Source: Nisaea denitrificans DSM 18348 | Lineage (GTDB): Bacteria > Pseudomonadota > Alphaproteobacteria > Thalassobaculales > Thalassobaculaceae | Direction of reading: 5' to 3' | DNA length: 64,000 nucleotides | Assembly: GCF_000426505.1 (NCBI RefSeq) | Contig: NZ_KE384531.1 | Span: 120,579-184,578, forward strand | Part shown: positions 8,144-19,500 of the stretch, in pieces | Layout of the letters: each line of letters begins with the position of its first letter | Position numbering within the stretch: position 1 is the first letter of the stretch | Program-made: the position numbers and the translations under genes | The notes under the pieces: generated by a model | What the model saw: the letters and a program-made list of their open reading frames with translations, nothing else | Database searches by the model: none | Told to the model about the DNA's origin: nothing

Positions 8144-9940
8144 GTGACCGATCTGCTGAAGCGCTTCGCTGCCTATTATCGACCGCATCGGGGCCTGTTC
8201 GCGCTCGATTTTTCCAGTGCGGTGGTGGCCGGGGTGCTGGAGCTGGCTTTTCCGATCGCGGTAACGATCTTCATCGACCGGCTGCTGCCGACCAACCAGC
8301 TCGGGCTGATCTCGCTCGCGGCGCTGGGCTTGCTTCTCATCTATATGCTGAATGCCGGGCTCCAGGTCATCGTCACCTATTGGGGGCATATGCTGGGCAT
8401 CAAGATCGAAACGGAGATGCGGCGGAAAGCCTTCGATCATCTTCAGAAGCTGTCCTTCGGGTTCTTCGACAACCAGAAGACCGGCCATCTGGTGGCGCGG
8501 CTGACCAAGGACCTGGAAGAGATCGGCGAGGTGGCCCATCACGGCCCCGAGGATCTGTTCATTGCGCTGATGACATTGATCGGTGCTTTCGTGCTGATGC
8601 TCTGGGTGCATGTGCCGTTGGCGATCCTGACGGCCCTGATCGTCCCGCTGACGGCATGGGTGACGACACGTTACGGCCGACGGATGACCAGGACATGGCA
8701 TGCGCTCTACGGCCGGGTCGCTGACTTCAATGCCCGCATTGAGGAGAATATCGGCGGCATTCGTGTGGTGCAGGCCTTCACCAACGAAGATCACGAACGC
8801 AAGCTGTTTGCCGAGAACAATGCCGGTTACCTCACCACCAAACTCGAAGCCTACAAGGTGATGGCGGCCTCGATGTCGCTCTCTTACCTGTCCATGCGTT
8901 TCGTGCAGGTCGTGGTCATGTTGGCCGGCGCCTGGTTCGTCGTGCATGAGGAACTTACGGCAGGCGGTTTCGTCGGCTTTCTGTTGTTGATTGGCGTGTT
9001 CTTCCGGCCGGTAGAGAAGATCAACTCGGTCATCGAAACCTATCCGAAGGGCTTCGCCGGGTTCCAGCGCTACGCGCAGTTTCTCGACACTCGGCCAGAC
9101 ATCACAAACCGCTCCGATGCGCAAACCGTCGACCGTCTCAAGGGTGATATCGAATATCGTGCCGTGCGGTTCGACTATCAGCCGGGCTCGCCGGTCTTCG
9201 AGGATCTGAGTCTTTCCATCAAGGCGGGGGAGACCATCGCCTTTGTCGGCCCTTCCGGGGCAGGCAAGACGACGATTTGTTCGTTGCTGCCGCGCTTTTA
9301 TGAGATCAGCGGTGGATCGATCACCATCGACGGTATCGACACCGGCGCCCTGACACTGAAATCGTTGCGCTCCAATATCGGCATCGTGCAGCAGGATGTC
9401 TTCCTGTTCGCCGGTACAATCCGGGAAAACATCGCCTATGGCAAACTGGACGCGGCAGAGGAAGAGATCGCAGAAGCGGTGCGGCGTGCCCGGCTCGACG
9501 ATGTGATCGCGGGGCTCCCTAATGGTCTCGACACCGTCATCGGCGAGCGCGGGGTGAAACTCTCCGGCGGGCAGAAGCAAAGACTGGCCATTGCCCGGAT
9601 ATTCCTGAAGAACCCGCCGATCCTGATTCTTGATGAGGCAACCTCTGCCCTCGACACCGAGACAGAGCGCGCCATTCAGCAATCGCTGGCCGAACTTTCC
9701 GACGGCCGCACGACGCTAGTGATCGCCCACCGCCTGGCAACGATCGTTAATGCCGACCGTATCCTCGTCATTGAAGAAGGTCGTATTATTGAAGAGGGCA
9801 GCCACGCGGAGCTGCTCGCCCGCCCGCACGGCCGCTACCGCAGTCTACATGCGGTCCAGACGGGTGATGGCCCGGCAGAGGCGGCGAGTGCCAATGATCA
9901 GGCTCTGACCGCGTCCCTCGGAGCGCTGGCCGGAGAATAG
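8144..9940 (+). CDS. ABC exporter half-transporter (ATPase fused to six-TM domain, MsbA/LmrA-like)
   Basis: 598 residues. The N-terminal half has hydrophobic segments of a type I exporter membrane domain (for example VVAGVLELAFPIAVTIFI and LISLAALGLLLIYML), with an NxRIEENIGGIRVVQAF coupling region. The ATPase domain has Walker A GPSGAGKTT at 369-377, the signature LSGGQKQR at 473-480, Walker B ILILDE (Asp497, Glu498) and the H-loop IAHR. It should act as an inner-membrane homodimer exporting a lipid or hydrophobic compound; the substrate cannot be read. The start is GTG 8144 with weak AAGG upstream. It stands alone, downstream of tRNA-Thr. Confidence 0.9.
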   Translation: MTDLLKRFAAYYRPHRGLFALDFSSAVVAGVLELAFPIAVTIFIDRLLPTNQLGLISLAALGLLLIYMLNAGLQVIVTYWGHMLGIKIETEMRRKAFDHLQKLSFGFFDNQKTGHLVARLTKDLEEIGEVAHHGPEDLFIALMTLIGAFVLMLWVHVPLAILTALIVPLTAWVTTRYGRRMTRTWHALYGRVADFNARIEENIGGIRVVQAFTNEDHERKLFAENNAGYLTTKLEAYKVMAASMSLSYLSMRFVQVVVMLAGAWFVVHEELTAGGFVGFLLLIGVFFRPVEKINSVIETYPKGFAGFQRYAQFLDTRPDITNRSDAQTVDRLKGDIEYRAVRFDYQPGSPVFEDLSLSIKAGETIAFVGPSGAGKTTICSLLPRFYEISGGSITIDGIDTGALTLKSLRSNIGIVQQDVFLFAGTIRENIAYGKLDAAEEEIAEAVRRARLDDVIAGLPNGLDTVIGERGVKLSGGQKQRLAIARIFLKNPPILILDEATSALDTETERAIQQSLAELSDGRTTLVIAHRLATIVNADRILVIEEGRIIEEGSHAELLARPHGRYRSLHAVQTGDGPAEAASANDQALTASLGALAGE

Positions 9941-10045
9941 CTAAAAACGACAATTTTTCTTATGGACTTATGCGCCCTCAAGGCCGTTTTTCTGATCGGA
10001 GCCTAGGAGGCGGGAAGTACTGTGTGCTGGGCATGAACCTGCCGA

Positions 10046-12151
10046 TCAAGCCTCTCTTTTGGAACTCCTTATAAGCGCGTCCAGCCGCACGATACCGGCA
10101 TTTTCCTTTTTGATGAGCACCGGGTTTATCTCGGCTTCCTCGATACGCTCGTCAAGGGCCAGCAGGGAGAGCGCGGCGACCGCTTCGGCGAGCGCCTCCA
10201 GATCGCCTTTCGGGCGTCCCCGAAACCCGCGAAGTAACTCAAAACCTTTCACCTCGTGGATCATCTCCCGGGCGCTTTCAAGCGTTACTGGTGCCGGGCG
10301 CACAGCGCTATCGCAATAGATCTCCGTCATCACGCCGCCCATGGCGACGGTGACCACAGGTCCGGCGACAGGGTCGCGGGACAGGCCGATCAGGGCCTCG
10401 CCAAGGCCTTGGGCGAGCTCCTGGAGGAGGATGCCGGTGAGCCTGAAACCAGGATGATAATCATCGGCGGACGCCCGCATTTCGGCAATGGCGGTGACGA
10501 GTTCCGCACGGTCCGCGATGCCGACCCTGATGGCGCCAGCGTCGGTTTTGTGGGGCAGGTCCGGCGAGACCAGCTTGGCGACAAGCGGATAGGCGAGAGG
10601 AAGAGTGTCCGGCGCCGTCATTTCCGGATCGAGGACGATCTGAGCGGGCCCCTTCAGCCCGAGCGCATCGAAAACGGCGCCTGAAGCGACCTCATCCGCT
10701 GTTCCGGGTGCGAGTTCTGCGATCAACCGCGTCGCTTGCATGGGTAAGGCAGACGTTGGTCGATCGGCGGGAGCGGCATCCGTCATCAGCATGGCAATTG
10801 TCTCGGCGCAGCTTTCGACGGTACGGAAGGTTGGCACTCCGCCGGCTTCCAGCAGGCGCATGCTGTCCGGTGCGTGCGGCAGCGGGAAGGCCAGCACCGG
10901 TGCGGCGTCCGCGGGCGCTTCGGCAACGGCATCGGCGATGGGCTTTACTGCAAGCTCCGGGTCGAATTGGGCGGACGAGCCGATAGCGACGATCAGCACG
11001 CCGGTTTCCGGGTCTCTGATTAAAGTCGAGACGGCTTCTTTCATTACCTCGTAACGGGCACCGGCAAGGGTTACGTCGACCAGTTTGCCGTGCCCGCACG
11101 GGATCTTGTGTTCATTGAAATGCGCGCGGGTTGCCGCACTGGCGCCGGCGATGGTCACGCCGCGTGCACTGAGCTGATCCACCACCATGGCCCCGCCGCC
11201 GCCGGTCGTTGCGATCACGGTCGCACTCTTCGGGCGCCCGGGTTTAAGGCGGGCCTTGAAGAGGGCGCCGGGGGCTTCAAGCAATGTTTCCAACTGGTCG
11301 GCCTTGCGGATGCCGATACCGCGCAGCAGGGCATCGGCCGCCTCGGTCGAGCCGGTGAGAGCGCCGGTATGGGAGACCGAAAGCGCCTGGCCTTCCTCCG
11401 ATTTGCCGATCATGTAGGCGACCACGGGTTTCTCTGCTGCGTGGGCCTTCGCTGCGAACCGGCCGAGTGCTTCCCGGTCACGGATGGTTTCCATGAACAA
11501 GAGGAAACCGTCGATTTCCGGATGATCGACCAGGATCTCGCCAATTGCGCCGATACCCGATGCCGCCTCATTGCCGACCGAGACAAAAGTCGAGAAGTCG
11601 ATGCCCCGTGCCGCCCCCCGGCTGAGCAGGGTGCCGATGACGCTGCCGCTCTGGGAAATCACGGCGAGCCGGCCACGGCCGATTTCCTCGGCTCCAAAGG
11701 CCGCATTCGTTGTTGCGGCAAAACCGGAAGGGGTGTGCACGACGCCCATCGAGTTCGGGCCGATCAGCAGCATGCCCGCCTCGCGGGCAATGCGCTGGAC
11801 TTCGGCCTGGCGCCGTTCGCCTTCTTCCCCGGCCTCGGCAAATCCGTCGGCGAGAATGGCGGCAACCTTCACGCCCGCCGCCGCGCAATCCTTGAGGGCC
11901 TCAATGGCCGGATCGGCATCGACCAGAATGTAGGCGAAATCCACTTTCTCCGGGATGGCGCTGACCGATGGCCAGGCTTTCTCGCCGAGTACCGTTTCGC
12001 GAGCGGGGTTCACCGGGTAGATCCGGCCTGCATAACCATGGCGGCGCAGAAAACGCATCGGGCGCGCGGTGAGCTTGCCTTCCGAGTTCGAGGCGCCTAC
12101 CAGGGCAATGGAGGCCGGGGAAACGAGAGCGCCAAGCAAAGTGTCGCGCAT
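10046..12151 (-). CDS. ADP-forming acyl-CoA synthetase (acetate--CoA ligase family, single-chain)
   Basis: 701 residues. The order is a CoA-binding Rossmann domain (SIALVGAS near residue 15), two succinyl-CoA-ligase-like domains, and a C-terminal ATP-grasp domain from about 480 (YPLVAKLVSPDLPHKTDAG; TEIYCDSA). His261 in SVSHTGALTG matches the phosphorylated catalytic histidine of this superfamily. Such enzymes interconvert acyl-CoA, ADP and phosphate with acid, CoA and ATP; substrates range from acetate to aromatic acids and cannot be chosen here. There is no acetyltransferase domain as in Pat/YfiQ proteins. ATG 12151; monocistronic by position, divergent from the GT41 gene. Confidence 0.88.
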   Translation of the reverse strand: MRDTLLGALVSPASIALVGASNSEGKLTARPMRFLRRHGYAGRIYPVNPARETVLGEKAWPSVSAIPEKVDFAYILVDADPAIEALKDCAAAGVKVAAILADGFAEAGEEGERRQAEVQRIAREAGMLLIGPNSMGVVHTPSGFAATTNAAFGAEEIGRGRLAVISQSGSVIGTLLSRGAARGIDFSTFVSVGNEAASGIGAIGEILVDHPEIDGFLLFMETIRDREALGRFAAKAHAAEKPVVAYMIGKSEEGQALSVSHTGALTGSTEAADALLRGIGIRKADQLETLLEAPGALFKARLKPGRPKSATVIATTGGGGAMVVDQLSARGVTIAGASAATRAHFNEHKIPCGHGKLVDVTLAGARYEVMKEAVSTLIRDPETGVLIVAIGSSAQFDPELAVKPIADAVAEAPADAAPVLAFPLPHAPDSMRLLEAGGVPTFRTVESCAETIAMLMTDAAPADRPTSALPMQATRLIAELAPGTADEVASGAVFDALGLKGPAQIVLDPEMTAPDTLPLAYPLVAKLVSPDLPHKTDAGAIRVGIADRAELVTAIAEMRASADDYHPGFRLTGILLQELAQGLGEALIGLSRDPVAGPVVTVAMGGVMTEIYCDSAVRPAPVTLESAREMIHEVKGFELLRGFRGRPKGDLEALAEAVAALSLLALDERIEEAEINPVLIKKENAGIVRLDALIRSSKREA

Positions 12152-12333
12152 GAATTTATTCCGATCGGGGGCAGAAGTGAGGATAGCTCAGGAGTAACCT
12201 CAATCATGCAGCGGCATTAGGATCAATGACAAGCTGCTCTCCCGTCTGGCAGAATCCTTCTGCCAACTTTTCCTCATCACGATAAAAGTTTAGACAGACT
12301 GTACCGGGTGCGTCGCTACGGGGGACGAGCAGA

Positions 12334-14700
12334 GTGGATTTACAGGCGTTGGTGAACGAGGCTTTTGCACGGCACCAGTCCGGGCAATTGAGTGAGGCCG
12401 CGCTTCTCTATCGGCAGGTTCTCGTCGTACATCCGCCGATCGCGCTTGTACTTTCCCTCGCCGGAGATGCCGCGACCTCGAACGGCAACTCGATAGCCGG
12501 TGGGGCTTTGCTGCGCAGGGCTCTTGTGCTTGAGCCGCGCAAAAGCTCGTTCCATCAGCTTCTGGCCTTTGCCGAGGCCTCGCAGGGAAATCTCGAACAG
12601 GCCGCTGAGCATTATGCGTCAGCTGTGAATCTCGACCCCCTGAATGTTTCAGCGATGAGCGACTGGGCCAATCTGGTGCGCAGCCGGCATCCTGATATTG
12701 CGCGGGCGCTGGCTCGCAAAACCATCCTGATCAATCCGGAGAACCCGGGGCATCTGAAGTTGCTGGCTGAGATGACTGTTTCGGGAGAACGGCTGGCTGG
12801 CGCACGATTGATGCGCCGGGCGATCTGCGGCAATCCCCTGGACGCGACTGCCTGGAAGGCAATCGGTCTGGTGGCGCAGGCCGAGAAGGAAGTTGCTTCA
12901 GCCGATCAAGCCCTAAAACGCTCTCTTCTTCTCATCCCGAGCGATACAGTCGTTTGCGCCAGGTTGGGCGGTTCTTTGTCCGAACAGGGCTATCACCGGC
13001 AAGCAGTGTCGATGCTGCGACTGTGTGTGACGTTGGACCAGACAAGGGCGGAAAACTGGCTTGCCTTGGCGAACGCATTGCACGAGAGCGATCTGTCGGC
13101 GGCGGCCGAAATCGGATTCCGGCGATCTCTGATGCTGGAGCCAGGAGGCTTGACCGCACTCGAAAACTATCTCGTGCAGATGGCCAAGGCGGATGTACCA
13201 GCAGACCGCATTCGAGCCGGATATCGCCGCGCGCTTCGGGTTAACCCGAAAAGCACTCGAACCTGGGCGAACTTCAGCAAGTATTTGCTCGAGCGAGGTG
13301 CGTACAGTGCTGCCGCTGACGCGATCAAGTCGGCCCTCGTCAGCGGAGACACCAACCGGGATATGCTCGTCGGGCTGGCGAATGCATACCGACAATCGCG
13401 AAAGCATCAGATGGCGGAGCGCTTTCTGCGCTGGGCCCGATCCGCCTTTCCGGACGATCGGACGATCCAGTCCGGCCTCCTCATGGGGCATAATTATGAA
13501 AGTGGTGTTTCCGCGCGGTCTCTCTATCAGGATCACAAGGCATGGGCGGCCGATTGGGCGCCGCTTGAGGAGCCGCTTGGCTACGATGTGGACCGGACGG
13601 CTGGTCGCCGGATTCATCTTGGCTTCGTCTCGCCAGACCTGAAGCGGCATCCGGTGGGTTTTTTCCTGCTGCCGGTATTAAGGCACCTCGATCGTAATCG
13701 GTTTCGGATATCGGTCTATTCCGATGCCGGGAAAGGCGATTTGTTCACGCTGGAGCTCCGCCGTCACGCGGATCACTGGTTCGATGTGACAGGCAAGGAC
13801 GACGATGTCTTGCGGGGCCGGATACTGGAAGACCGGGTGGATATCCTGTTCGATCTCGCCGGCCATTCGGCCGCAAACCGCATGGGGATGTTTGCCCGGC
13901 GTGCGGCACCCGTGCAGATGAGTTGGATGGGGTATGTCGGCACGACCGGTCTCGATACGATGGACTATATCGTTACCGACCGGTTCCAGACCCAGCCGGA
14001 GACGGAAGAGTTTTATTCAGAGCGCTGGCTCACCCTGCCGGACGATTATATCTGTTTTCTGGCTGCGCCGACGTCGCCGCCGGTCGTGCCGAGCCCTGCG
14101 CTCGCCAACGGCTTCATCACCTTCGGCAGCTTCAATAATCCGGCTAAACTGACCGATGAAACCCTGGACCTGTGGTCCCGCGTTCTCGTTGCCGTTCCTG
14201 AATCAAGGTTGCTGCTCGCCTATCGCGGTTTCGACGATCCGGGGATTCAGCACGATGTCCGGTCCTGCCTGAGTGCAGCCGGTGTCGCGCCGGAGCGTGT
14301 CGAGTTCAAGACTTTCACCTACCACGAAGAATTTCTCGGCGGGTACGGCCTGATGGATATCGCTCTGGATACGATGCCGTATTCCGGTGGATTGACGACC
14401 TGCGAGGCGCTCTGGATGGGCGTTCCCGTTATATCGCTTGCGGCGCAGAGCCATTTCGCCGGCCGCCATTCCCTCAGCCACTTAAGCAATGCCGGGTTTC
14501 CGGACTGGGTCGGTGAGAGTGCCGAAGAGTTCGTCGCTATAGGGGTGGATCTGGCTTCAGATATTCAGCGTCTGGCTCAGATCCGCAAGACGCTGCGCCA
14601 AAGGGTTTCTGTGTCGCCGCTGTGTGATCAGGAACGATATGCGCGCGGTGTCGAGGAGAAACTCACCGCAGCGTGGGCGGATTACTGCGGCGAATCGTGA
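12334..14700 (+). CDS. TPR-containing GT41 (OGT/SPINDLY-like) glycosyltransferase, copy 1
   Basis: 788 residues. About 385 N-terminal residues are tetratricopeptide repeats (for example AGALLRRALVLEP-type helices, AEHYASAVNLDPLN). From about residue 425 the GT41 catalytic domain begins: HLGFVSPDLKRHPVGFF, ILFDLAGHSAANRMGMF, WMGYVGTTGLDTMDYIV, FGSFNNPAKL and DIALDTMPYSGGLTTCEALW with GVPVISL. Members transfer sugars from UDP-GlcNAc or related donors to protein Ser/Thr/Asn, or act in surface-glycan assembly. No signal peptide, so cytoplasmic. The start is GTG 12334, preceded by a purine-rich GGGGGACGAG. A paralogue is at 33.0-34.9 kb. The acceptor is unknown. Confidence 0.9.
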   Translation: MDLQALVNEAFARHQSGQLSEAALLYRQVLVVHPPIALVLSLAGDAATSNGNSIAGGALLRRALVLEPRKSSFHQLLAFAEASQGNLEQAAEHYASAVNLDPLNVSAMSDWANLVRSRHPDIARALARKTILINPENPGHLKLLAEMTVSGERLAGARLMRRAICGNPLDATAWKAIGLVAQAEKEVASADQALKRSLLLIPSDTVVCARLGGSLSEQGYHRQAVSMLRLCVTLDQTRAENWLALANALHESDLSAAAEIGFRRSLMLEPGGLTALENYLVQMAKADVPADRIRAGYRRALRVNPKSTRTWANFSKYLLERGAYSAAADAIKSALVSGDTNRDMLVGLANAYRQSRKHQMAERFLRWARSAFPDDRTIQSGLLMGHNYESGVSARSLYQDHKAWAADWAPLEEPLGYDVDRTAGRRIHLGFVSPDLKRHPVGFFLLPVLRHLDRNRFRISVYSDAGKGDLFTLELRRHADHWFDVTGKDDDVLRGRILEDRVDILFDLAGHSAANRMGMFARRAAPVQMSWMGYVGTTGLDTMDYIVTDRFQTQPETEEFYSERWLTLPDDYICFLAAPTSPPVVPSPALANGFITFGSFNNPAKLTDETLDLWSRVLVAVPESRLLLAYRGFDDPGIQHDVRSCLSAAGVAPERVEFKTFTYHEEFLGGYGLMDIALDTMPYSGGLTTCEALWMGVPVISLAAQSHFAGRHSLSHLSNAGFPDWVGESAEEFVAIGVDLASDIQRLAQIRKTLRQRVSVSPLCDQERYARGVEEKLTAAWADYCGES

Positions 14701-14910
14701 GGCAAGATGCCATCGCGATTTTGTTCGAGGGACATCTGTGCCTGAGGCGCAACAAAGCGAAGAGAGTCTTTTCTAATGCTGATGTTAATCGTTAGTTCAG
14801 GATTCCCGGATATTTCTAGTCATATTGAATGACGGGGTTCTTCTAGTGAGCCCTGAAGAGTTGAGGGGAGTTGCGCCGAGCATGAATGTGTGCGGTGCAC
14901 TGGTAGCGGA

Positions 14911-16479
14911 ATGTCCGACGACGATCTGAATATCCTGGAATTTCTCGTCGAAGAGCACGGCGTGTCAGCTTCTTGCGCTGAGCCTTGGAAAGTTCTCATC
15001 GTGGATGATGACCGCGATGTGGCCGCGACGACGACTCTTGTGTTGCGCGACGTTGAGGTCGAGGGCAGGCCGCTTAACCTCCTGTCGGCTTACTCGGCGG
15101 CGGAAGCCAAGCAGGTCCTCGCCGAACATCCCGATATAGGCCTTGCCTTGATCGACGTGGTCATGGAAACGCCGAATGCCGGTCTCGATCTGATTCACTA
15201 CATTCGTCAGGAGATGGGCAACAAGCTGATCCGGCTGGTGGTGCGGACTGGCCAGCCAGGGCACGCGCCGGAACAAAGCGTCATCATCGATTACGATATC
15301 AGCGACTATAAGGAAAAGACTGAGCTCAGCGCGCAGAAGCTCTTCTCGCTCGCCTATGCGGGCTTACGCTCCTACCAGCAGTATCTTGCCATGGAGCAAA
15401 ATCGTCGCGGCCTTATGAAAGTGTTGCAGGCCTCTACCGCACTGTTCGAAAAACCGGGACTAGATGACTTTGCCGACGGGATTCTCGAGAATCTCGGAGA
15501 CATTGCGAATATGAACCGCGATCCGAAGGACAAAATCGGATCATCCGGAGTTCTTGCTGTCGCGGATGCGAATTGCAGTTTGGCGCAGGATTTCGAGATT
15601 GTGGCCGGGCCCCGCGGGAATGGAGATGCGCGGAAGCTGACGGACTTGCCGCTTGACGAGGAAACGAAAAAACTGGTCGGGGAATTGGCCGGCCGAGGAC
15701 CTGGTATTCACACCAGCCGGACCGCAAATACACTGATGACCGGGATTGTTGGTCGTAACGGCCAGACCAGCCTTCTTTACCTGCCTGAATTACAGGGGTT
15801 GAGCGGGTCGGATGCCCAAATTGTCGATATCTTCATTTCCCAGGTTCTGACCGCCTTCGATAACCTTCGCCTGCATGACCAAACCGAGCGCGCACAACGC
15901 GAAATCGTGCTGCGTCTGGGCGAGGCCGTAGAAACCCGGTCCGGTGAAACCGGGCGACATGTTTCGCGGGTTGCGCTCTATGCCCGCGAGATCGCAGACA
16001 AGCTGGGGTTCAGCCAGTCTGATTCCGAACTTCTTTTCCGGGCTGCTCCTCTGCATGACATCGGCAAGATCGGCATTCCTGACGCCATCCTGTGCAAGCC
16101 GGGTAAGCTCGATCCGGACGAGTGGCAGGCGATGCAGGAGCACACGACGATCGGCTACGAAATGCTGCGGTCGTCGGACATGCCGATCCTGAAGCTGGCA
16201 GCGCGGATCGCGCTTGAGCATCATGAAAAATGGGCCGGTGGAGGCTATCCGCACAACATCAAGGCCGAGGATATTTCGATCGAGGGACGGATTATCGGGC
16301 TTGTCGATGTCTTCGACGCGCTGACCTCGGAGCGGGTCTACAAGAAAGCGTGGCCGGTGGAAAAAGCCGTGCAGCTTATTCAGGAGGAAAGCGGCCGTCA
16401 TTTCGATCCGACGGTGGTGGATGTTTTCCTGAAAAACCTGACCACCATGATCGACATCAGAACGGCCAATGCTGACTAG
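14911..16479 (+). CDS. Response regulator with DUF3369 and HD-GYP c-di-GMP phosphodiesterase output
   Basis: 522 residues. An N-terminal receiver domain (VLIVDDDRDV; phosphoacceptor Asp82 in LALIDVVME), a GAF-like DUF3369 middle region (about 175-340), then an HD-GYP domain: REIVLRLGEAVETRSGETGRH, HDIGKIGIPD (His382-Asp383) and HHEKWAGGGYP (437-447). HD-GYP enzymes hydrolyse cyclic di-GMP, so phosphorylation should change c-di-GMP levels and hence motility or attachment. ATG 14911 starts MSDDDLN; an in-frame GTG at 14890 is possible but has no better ribosome site. The multi-PAS kinase starts 25 nt downstream and is the likely partner. Confidence 0.93.
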   Translation: MSDDDLNILEFLVEEHGVSASCAEPWKVLIVDDDRDVAATTTLVLRDVEVEGRPLNLLSAYSAAEAKQVLAEHPDIGLALIDVVMETPNAGLDLIHYIRQEMGNKLIRLVVRTGQPGHAPEQSVIIDYDISDYKEKTELSAQKLFSLAYAGLRSYQQYLAMEQNRRGLMKVLQASTALFEKPGLDDFADGILENLGDIANMNRDPKDKIGSSGVLAVADANCSLAQDFEIVAGPRGNGDARKLTDLPLDEETKKLVGELAGRGPGIHTSRTANTLMTGIVGRNGQTSLLYLPELQGLSGSDAQIVDIFISQVLTAFDNLRLHDQTERAQREIVLRLGEAVETRSGETGRHVSRVALYAREIADKLGFSQSDSELLFRAAPLHDIGKIGIPDAILCKPGKLDPDEWQAMQEHTTIGYEMLRSSDMPILKLAARIALEHHEKWAGGGYPHNIKAEDISIEGRIIGLVDVFDALTSERVYKKAWPVEKAVQLIQEESGRHFDPTVVDVFLKNLTTMIDIRTANAD

Positions 16480-16504
16480 TGAGCGGCTCTGATCCGAGTA
16501 AAGC

Positions 16505-19500
16505 GTGATAGACCCCCGGAGTAATACCGGAATGGATAGCCCGGAGGCCGCCGAGCCACATTCGGCAAAAGCGGAAGATTACTTCTTCGAGTGGCGGTGC
16601 GACCGGGACGGTACAACGACGACTCTTTCAGATAACTTCGAAACGCTCACGGGTCTCAATCCAGTAGCTTTGTCCAAGTTCCCCTTGCTCGGGTGTTCCG
16701 AGAGCATGGAGCAGGCTCTGGCTGTTTGGGGCGAGCACGCGCTTCGTGGCGAAGCTTTCCACAATTTTTCCCTGACGATTTCAGACGGAACCGGGCAATG
16801 CCGGGTTCTTTTGAGTGGGAAGGGCTTTCCTGCCGGAGCGGCGCGGCCGGAGGGTTTCTCGGGGTTTGGCTCTTGTGTCGGTGTGCGTGAAGCTTCTCCA
16901 TACCGACAACCTGAACCTGCAGATGAGAGTCTCTTCGAGCGGATCAAGGACGTCGGGAAGGCCGGTTACATCCTGCACGATGCGGCGACTGGTCATTATC
17001 GAATTGTAGGGCCTCTTCAAGAGATTATTTCTCCGGGCCTTGATGCTGTTTCGGCAGAGGATATTCGAGCGGGATTACTTGCCTCGGATATCGAGCGTTT
17101 CGACGCACTCTGGGGGCGGAGCCGTGGAGAATGCGTATCGGAAGAAGTCGAACTCCGGTTCGGGCGTGATCTCTACGATTGCCGCCATTTTCTGTTCTAT
17201 CTGGAGCCGTATGATGAGGACGCAGTTTCCCGGTCCGGGTTGTTTGCTGTCTATCGGGATGTAACGGAACATCGGGGCGCCGAAACGACGCTCAAACAGG
17301 TCGAGAAGATCGCCAGCGTTGGCCATTGGTATAGCAAGGCGTCGATCCAGGAGACCTACTGGTCTGAAGCCCTGAGGGATATTTTCGGAATCGCCGATTG
17401 GTCCGGGGAAGTCCGGACGAGGAACTATTTTTGGGATAATTTGGTACATCCGGAGGATGCCCCCGTCTATCTGCAGGAACGCGAAGCCGGGATCAGGGAA
17501 AAACGGGATTACGGAATGGTCGTTCGGGCGCATCGTCTGGATGGCAGGATGCTGTGGGTTCAGATCAACGGCCATCCGCTCTTTGATCGCGTTGGCAGTC
17601 TGATCGGCACGATGGGAACCATTCAGGATATCACGCCTCTCAAGGAGCTTGAGGGGCAGGTCCTGCAACGTGACAAGTGGTTCAAGCGCGCGCAGCGGCT
17701 TGGCGGTATCGGCCACTGGACATTCGAGCGCGCCGAAAGGTGTATCCATCTGTCCGAGCAGGCGCAGGAGATCTTCGGCACGGATGGAGTGGATCGCTTC
17801 ACCTTTGCCGAGGCGCGAAAGCGCATCCATCCCGATGACCATGAACTGCTTCAGGTAATCCAGCAGAAAATCGGGGCTAGAGGGTCCGGCTTTGAGCGTC
17901 AGGTCCGGGTCTTTCGCGCGGATGGAAGCATCGCTCATTTACTGATTGCGGGCGAGTTCGACTTCTCTGAAAGAGGCGAGCTGGAGCGCACATTCGGCAC
18001 GATTGCGGATGTGAGCTCACAGGTCGCTGCGGAGGAAGCCCGGCGCGACGCCGAAGCACTGATGAGTGATGTCTTCGAGAATGCGGATTGCGGCATTGTC
18101 GTTCGCGACCTCAGCGATCGCTTCATCCGCGTCAATACGAGAGCCGCAATCCAGCTTGGATTACGCATCAACGATATGCTCGGTCACACGGTGGAGGAAG
18201 TTATAGCTAAATGTGATCGTATGGAAGATGCCGAGCTCATGACCAACGCAGCCGATAAGGTAGTCGCGACGCTTGGTGCCGTGACCTACGACTATTCCCA
18301 CCGGACCGGCAACAGTGAACGGGCAACCGAGTTCCGTGTGGTGAATTTCCCGATAGCCGGACGAAACAGTTCGGTCAGGGCTGTCGCGAGCATGCGATAC
18401 GATATTACCGACTTTGTGAATGCGCAGGATGCGCTCAAGAAGTTGAACGAAGGCTTGGAGAGCACGGTTCGGGCGCGCACGCTGGAACTCCGGCACAGTG
18501 AAGAGCGGTTCCGGAATATCGCCTCCGCATCAGCCGACTGGTTGTGGGAGCTGGATGCCGACCTGAATTTCATCTGGTGTTCGGAGAATTTTTTCGAAGC
18601 AACCGGCCGAAAGCGCGAGGACTATCTCGGCAAGTCTATGATTGCGCTGGTGACGGATGAGGAACGTCTCGTCGATCAGCGGGATGTCTGGTCCACGTTT
18701 CTGGGGAAACTGGAAGCCAGGGAACAGGTCCGGGGAATTGAGATTGAACGGCATCATCCAACCGGTATCCGGACCGTTCGGATCAATGCAATGCCGGTCT
18801 GGAGTGATGGGGAATTCATCGGGTTTCATGGCTCGACCGCGGATATCAGCGAACTTAAACAAACCCAGGCGCAACTCATTGAGACTGACCGCCTAGCGTC
18901 GCTCGGTGGACTGGTCGCGGGGATTTCTCACGAGATCAACACGCCTGTAGGCGCGAGTTTCACGGTTGTGACCAAATTGATTGCCACTTTGGCCGATCTA
19001 CAGGACGGATTTCTAAAGGGCAAAATCTCTCAGTCTCAGTTTTCACGATTTCTCGCGGAAATGGACGAGGGGCTCGGCATCATTCATCGAGGGCTGGAAC
19101 GCACGGCCGAGCTGATCACCCACTTCAAACAGGTCGCTGTCGATCAGACCAGTCTCAAACGACGCGAGTTTGAACTCTCGGAAACTGTAAGCGATATCGT
19201 CACGACCATGGCGGCGACGATCGGGCGCCGTTCTGTGAAAATCGAAACACAGGTGCCGGAAGGAATTCGCCTCGATTCCTATCCCGGACCGCTTGGGCAA
19301 GTTTTGATTAACCTTATCCAGAACGCCATCTTCCACGGGTTTGACGAAGACGGTGTCAAAAAAGACGAAGCTGAACGGATTGTCGTCGCCGGGAAATTCG
19401 GGAGGAGCGGTACTGTAACGCTCTCGGTAACCGACAATGGCAAGGGAATGTCGCCACAGGTTGTCCGCCGGGTGTTCGAGCCTTTCTTTACGACGAAGTT